From Rhodoferax sp. (GTDB lineage: Bacteria; Pseudomonadota; Gammaproteobacteria; Burkholderiales; Burkholderiaceae_C): DNA of 40,248 nt. The position numbers and the translations under genes were made by a program. The stretch covers positions 1 to 40,248 of the forward strand of contig JANYJD010000039.1 of NCBI GenBank assembly GCA_025358555.1, read 5' to 3'. Positions 38,917-40,248 of this stretch are shown piece by piece. Under the pieces are notes generated by a model that was not told where the DNA came from, searched no databases, and saw nothing but the letters and a program-made list of their open reading frames with translations. Each line of letters begins with the position of its first letter. Position 1 is the first letter of the stretch.

Positions 38917-39969
38917 CTATTTCCGGTCGCCGACCTCGCCGAGCCACTTCATTATGATGTCTGCGACTTGAAGATTGTTCTTATCAAACATCATCATGTG
39001 CGTATTACCTTTAATGCCGTTGTCCGGAAGCAGAAAAAACTTTGCGTTGCCGCCAGCAGCCTTGATCGCGTCTACCGTGGCAATGCAGCCATTTCGCCGC
39101 GTGTCACTATTGGGCCCCAACGCGCCTACAGTGTTGTCCCCCCAAAATGAAAGCATCGGTTGTTTGACGAAACGCTTTGACACATCGTCGGCGCTGAGCG
39201 GACCGCAGCTGCCTTCAATATCGACTAAGGCACGCACTTTGTCGCTTTGGCGCACAACCTCGAGTCCATAGCCGCCCGCTTGCGAATGGACCATCAAGAT
39301 GGCTGGGCCGATCTTGTCGAGCAGGGCAACAAGGGCATTTGGAGTTTCTTTGATACCCTGCCCTGCAAGCGTAACTTCAGTGTTTGGCACTAGCTGAGCG
39401 AGATATTGCTCAGTTGCTTCAACCGGGAACTGCGTGCCAGGATATGCCTGAGGATATTCGGGACCAAAGTGAAACGATTGCCAAGCGCGTTCCCGCGTAG
39501 GGAGCGAAATCTGAGGCAACGATTTGACGTCGGATTGAACTATTGCTCGGTTGACGGGTGTCGGATCAAAGCCCGATCGCCCACGACCGACGTGGTCAAC
39601 CACGTAGACGGGGTAGCCCTTTCGCGCGAAGTAGGTCGCCCAGCCCTCGCGACCATCCGGAGTCGTCTCAAAAGTGGCTCCGGTATGAGTAGATCCGTGG
39701 ACCATCACGATAGGCGGCGCGCTTACCACTTTTGGAATGCGGTACTGGACGTACATCTGTTCGATCATGATGTTTCCGGCCCCGGCACCGCCTACTCGAC
39801 TGCCCGGATCGCCAGGGTGCTCAGAAAAGATCGACCGGCCGCCGACGAAGAATGTGCCTTCGTCGGCAAGCTCCAATGGGCCACCGAGCGAACCTGCAAT
39901 GACAGGTGTTGCAACTACAGCTGCAAAACCAACAGCCAATATAACGTAACGGAACGGGCTCTTCTTCAC
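38917..39969 (-). CDS. Secreted alpha/beta hydrolase (esterase-like)
   Basis: Signal peptide; PPIVMVHGSTHTGATFETTPDGREGWATYFARKGYPVYVVDHVGRGRSG...GPAILMVHSQAGGYGLEVV (GxSxxG-type elbow HSQAGG). Confidence 0.92.
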   Translation of the reverse strand: MKKSPFRYVILAVGFAAVVATPVIAGSLGGPLELADEGTFFVGGRSIFSEHPGDPGSRVGGAGAGNIMIEQMYVQYRIPKVVSAPPIVMVHGSTHTGATFETTPDGREGWATYFARKGYPVYVVDHVGRGRSGFDPTPVNRAIVQSDVKSLPQISLPTRERAWQSFHFGPEYPQAYPGTQFPVEATEQYLAQLVPNTEVTLAGQGIKETPNALVALLDKIGPAILMVHSQAGGYGLEVVRQSDKVRALVDIEGSCGPLSADDVSKRFVKQPMLSFWGDNTVGALGPNSDTRRNGCIATVDAIKAAGGNAKFFLLPDNGIKGNTHMMMFDKNNLQVADIIMKWLGEVGDRK

Positions 39970-40113
39970 AACAACCTCCTTAAGAAAACTCCATTCTTTC
40001 AGGAGTCACTTGACGATACTTGTCTTACTAACAGTTGTCAAGTCTATCACTTTTATGGGTTCTTTCACAATAAGCTACACCTGACAATATTGACATGATC
40101 GAGACAACCACAA

Positions 40114-40173
40114 TGGACTTGGAGTTGACCCGATTTGACGGACTGGAGTTGGAGTTGACCCGATTTGACGGAC
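40114..40173. repeat. Tandem 30-bp repeat at IS end
   Basis: ggacttggagttgacccgatttgacggact / ggagttggagttgacccgatttgacggaca. Confidence 0.8.
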
Positions 40174-40204
40174 ACCTTATCGTTAAGTCAAGAAGGAGTC
40201 GAAG

Positions 40205-40248
40205 ATGCCAAGAAAGTACAACCCTAAGCCGCCGTATCCGGCGCAATT
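40205..40248 (+). mobile_element. Start of IS3-family OrfA-like transposase, truncated by window end
   Basis: aaggagtcgaag ATG -> MPRKYNPKPPYPAQ..., just inside the tandem terminal sequence. Confidence 0.55.

Noticed and set aside
1-40248. CRISPR arrays, tRNA or rRNA genes
   Set aside because: No regularly spaced direct repeats and no recognisable tRNA/rRNA sequence seen by eye; absence not verified computationally.

Overview
This 40.2 kb high-GC window looks like a betaproteobacterial (Comamonadaceae-like) chromosome. That assignment is an inference from protein flavour and from a repeat family I recognise. The left edge (~1-2.3 kb) is a mosaic of decayed IS110, IS5 and IS3 elements. It is followed by a mostly collinear accessory and stress region: M23 chimera, VIT1/CCC1, MFS, Acg-type nitroreductase, FMN reductase, an ABC/HlyD-type exporter, alternative oxidase, phosphoglucomutase, ECF sigma/ferritin-like/cytochrome c cluster, CHRD protein, AsmA, and several tiny stress-type proteins. 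A complete four-gene ligase-associated DNA repair operon follows (exonuclease, ATP-dependent ligase, Lhr-core helicase, PdeM), then a phospholipase D/cardiolipin synthase. The right end is an IS-damaged catabolic segment: IS256 remnant, Rieske oxygenase fragment, class II aldolase, MarR, secreted alpha/beta hydrolase and the start of an IS3-type element. The most interesting signal is a ~21-bp interrupted palindrome, approximately TRTGTKCGNYRRCGCACAGAC. It occurs at least six times, always in intergenic DNA, in the same orientation toward the downstream gene. Those genes encode cytochrome c, FMN reductase, a glycine-zipper lipoprotein, alternative oxidase, a CHRD lipoprotein and an MbcA/ParS-like protein. 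This suggests an uncharacterised regulon. Several genes carry single -1 lesions next to homopolymers, which are either real decay or assembly error. All family calls come from reading the sequence; no searches were run.
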